In this document: positions 61,269 to 64,000 of the stretch, in pieces
How positions within the stretch are numbered: position 1 is the first letter of the stretch
Layout: each line of letters begins with the position of its first letter
NCBI RefSeq assembly: GCF_026210795.1
Contig: NC_089442.1
Location: 3,376,501 to 3,440,500, forward strand
Reading direction: 5' to 3'
Length of the DNA stretch: 64,000 nucleotides
Source: Rhizophagus irregularis
Taxonomy: Eukaryota > Glomeromycota > Glomeromycetes > Glomerales > Glomeraceae
Position numbers and translations under genes: made by a program
Notes under the pieces: model-generated
What the model was told of the DNA's origin: nothing
What the model saw: the letters and a program-made list of their open reading frames with translations, nothing else
Databases searched by the model: none

Positions 61269-64000
61269 ATGGAAGGAAGTTCAAGTTCAAGTCAGGTAAA
61301 TTATTATTTTGAGAAATATTAAAATTTAATTAAAAAATCTTTAAAACTCATTTTATGTAAAATAGAGTGGAAATTCTCCTACCAATACTGCTCCTAGTAA
61401 CTTAGAAAATAATAACTTTCTTTCATATAAAACGATTTTGTATGAAAATATGTCAAACAATCGTATTCTTCTCAAATTAGAAGAGGATGGATTCATTATG
61501 CCAGATGACAAAGTAGATGAACTTTTAAAAAATCTAACTAAACCAAGTTATTTGTACACACTTAAATTGCTTTTTGAAAATTTACAAAATGAGTTTTCAT
61601 CACAAGTTTTAGCAAATTCATTAGAAGCTTTAGTTGATACCCCTTTTAATCATTATTCAAAAGAAAGTGTTGCTAGATTAGAATTACATTTAAGAACTTT
61701 GGTTACCATCTTAGAAAGGATATGTTTTTCGCCAATAGTACTTAGTAAAGAACTTCGAGATAAAGTTTATAATTCTTTAGCAAAATTTGCAGAAATTCAT
61801 CGTAAAACAACTCAAGTTATCGAAATAGGACTTGATAATAATTTTAGACAAAATTTCAATCAATTCAATCAACAAAGTAATGATCAAGACGAACAAATTA
61901 TTAAAAAGCGTAATTATAATATTGATTTTTTATTAATCCATTTACGAGATACTCTTCATAGTTTACGTGATGATGAAACTTGGTTTCAAGAAATTATACG
62001 AAGAATTAGAGACTTACTTAAGACTGCATTGAATATTACTCCAGGAATTCTAACAATAGTAGGAATCAATCTTCCAAGTGATTGTTCAATCTTATCAATG
62101 CTTACTCAAATACGTCAAAGTTTAAGTTTTAAATATCCAGTAGCATCTTATTATGTAGATTGGAGAATTATGTTAATAATTCAAAATAATCTTTTCATTT
62201 GGTCTGAAAGTTCTGAAAAGATTATTAGTAAAAAATTTAGTGAATTGGTACTTATGGAATATATCTGGAGCTTTTTGGAAAGAGAATGGGTTTATTCCGC
62301 AGATAAATCTATTTTAGATTCCCAAACAAAATTTGATGAAGTATCAAATAAAGTCGTTAAGGCTTTGAAAAATGCTGGGAGCTTTTTAAATGAACTTGCC
62401 GGAAATGAACCTATTGCATTACCACATACTTTGTGGTTTGGAATATTAGATCTTGCACAAAATCTTATCCAAAGATCATCCCGGATAGCAACATATGGTC
62501 TTTGTTATTATTTAGCAATTGAATCACTTAATAAAGCACCAAGTAGTTTTATTCAGTTTAAATCTATTGAATTATTATTACATTTATATAATATTGATAA
62601 TAAAATGTTTTCAATGATTGAAATTGATTTTGATCAATACACACAAAAATTAAGTGAAAATAATTTGGAAGATTCTTTAGAAAATTTTCGAAATTTATTA
62701 ACTTTTGTCAAAGAGAAATATCATGAAGATTTAAAAATTTTAAGTAATAATACTGGAAAAGGAAAAGAGGGAAAAGGAAAAAGTTTAAATCAAAATTCTT
62801 ATTTAAAGAAAAAACAAACATCAAATTCTAACATTTTAGATGTTATAGCAGATGAAATTACTTGTCCAATTAATAGTGAACCAACTGATCAATTATGTAT
62901 TTTAAAATGCCAACATATATTAGCAATAAGCAATTTAAAAAAATTAAAACAAAAAATATGTCCTAATTGTCGGGAAAAAATTGAAGATAATGATATTAGA
63001 TATTTACCACAAAATTCAATTTATAAAAATTTATATACAAAATTTTTTGAATCTGGACATATTTTACCTTCAATTGAATTAGAAAATTCTGATCAACTAT
63101 ATGACAGCGATGATTCAGATAATTCAGAAGTTGAACTTATATTAACTAAAAAAAAGAAATTTATGAATCCAATTATTAAATTAAATTCAAATATATCATC
63201 ATCATTACTTTCAAGAATTACAAAAAAACAACATCCAACATATCAAAATATTATAAAAGAAATAAATGAAAAACATTATGAAAAAGCTGAATCATTATGT
63301 AAGGAATTTTTAAATTTTTTTCCTAAAAGTTATTCTTCAAGATGTATTTTAGCTTATATTTATAGATGTCTTAACAATTATGAACAAGCTCACTTATACT
63401 TAGAAGAAGCTATTGATTTAAATCACAAAAAACCAGTTGCTTATTTTATTTGTGGAGAAATATATTTTAGACAAAATAGATATAATGAAGCTATAGATAA
63501 TTTAAAAAAATCGTTAGAATACAAAGCAAAATTAACTAATTTATATACAATACTTGGAAATAGTTACCTATTACGTAATTTTTTGGTCAATGATTACACA
63601 ACAGCTGAAGAAAATTATAATATTGCATTAAAAAATGATCCAAGTAATTATTTGTGCCTTAAAAATTGTGCATACAGTTATGAAAAACAAGGATTTTATT
63701 TAAATGCTTTAGTGATATTAGATAGATTGTTAAATATTAACAAGAAGGATTCTTTGATTTTATGTTATTATGGAGAAATTTTATATAATATGAAACAATA
63801 TAGTAAAGCTATATTATACTTTACAAAAGCAAATATTATAGATCCAGAAAATATTCATAATTTGAATAAGAGAGCTATTGCATACTATATTATTCAGGAA
63901 TATGATAAAGTTTTATTAGATCTTGATAAAATTATGCAATTAGATCCATTAAATAGTTCAGCATATTATCTTAAAATTCTAACATACTATACAAAAAATG
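61269..64000 (+). CDS. Third RING-U-box-like / TPR paralogue, 3' end outside the window
   Basis: Exon 1 is 61269-61295 (MEGSSSSSQ), then an intron to 61365. Exon 2 runs from 61366 (SGNSPTNTAPSN) to the window end, open throughout. It is collinear with 39562-43601, two codons shorter over the compared part. It has the same helical region, the RING/U-box-like motif ([15 protein letters not shown]...CPNCRE) and TPR units up to ILTYYTKN at the window edge. Changes are scattered substitutions and in-frame indels, which suggests a functional paralogue. Confidence 0.88.

Overview
The window is very AT-rich eukaryotic DNA with short GT-AG introns, dense transposons and an expanded family of protein kinases carrying the motifs HRDFHGGN and SGN..(I/L)D.FI. 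Together these point to an arbuscular mycorrhizal fungus (Glomeromycotina, most like Rhizophagus). This assignment is inference from gene content and composition; no search was run.

1-10 kb. The most unusual locus is a protein kinase gene on the + strand (1225-9963). Its kinase domain lies in ordinary exons at 8658-9862. The DNA upstream is a tandem array of about 95-bp intron-like units. Each ends in TAG, then exactly three variable bases, then GTAAGTT. I count 35 such three-base cassettes in a row, then a one-base cassette. Joining the ATG exon at 1225-1246, the 35 triplets, the single A at 8563 and the kinase exon gives one open frame with no stop and correct phase at every junction. The flanking units are homologous introns with a donor, a CTAAC branch site and an acceptor. 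A Mutator-like (MULE) transposon with a 9-bp target duplication sits inside one unit and carries a nested hAT-type MITE. A second small MITE sits in another unit.

10-24 kb. This is mostly transposon debris: relics of Thr/Ser-rich exons, a 683-bp hAT-type MITE, a nearly complete hAT element (3.6 kb, 8-bp target duplication, one frameshift plus one intron), a 2.1-kb element with inverted repeats of about 350 bp, a decayed gene of unknown function and a pogo/Tigger-like MITE.

24-64 kb. Three directly repeated paralogues occupy this part: a kinase-RING/U-box-TPR fusion (24219-29566), a kinase-less RING/U-box-TPR gene (39562-43601) and a third copy running off the window (61269-64000+). Antisense kinase pseudogenes and a second small relic are repeated with them, so the region looks like tandem segmental duplication. 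The middle unit was enlarged by an 8.2-kb LINE (44244-52459; ORF2 intact, ORF1 broken, 15-bp target duplication) and a satellite with a unit of about 60 bp. A degenerate pogo/Tigger transposon with an inner MITE lies just before the third copy.

No rRNA, tRNA, CRISPR or bacterial-type feature was found.
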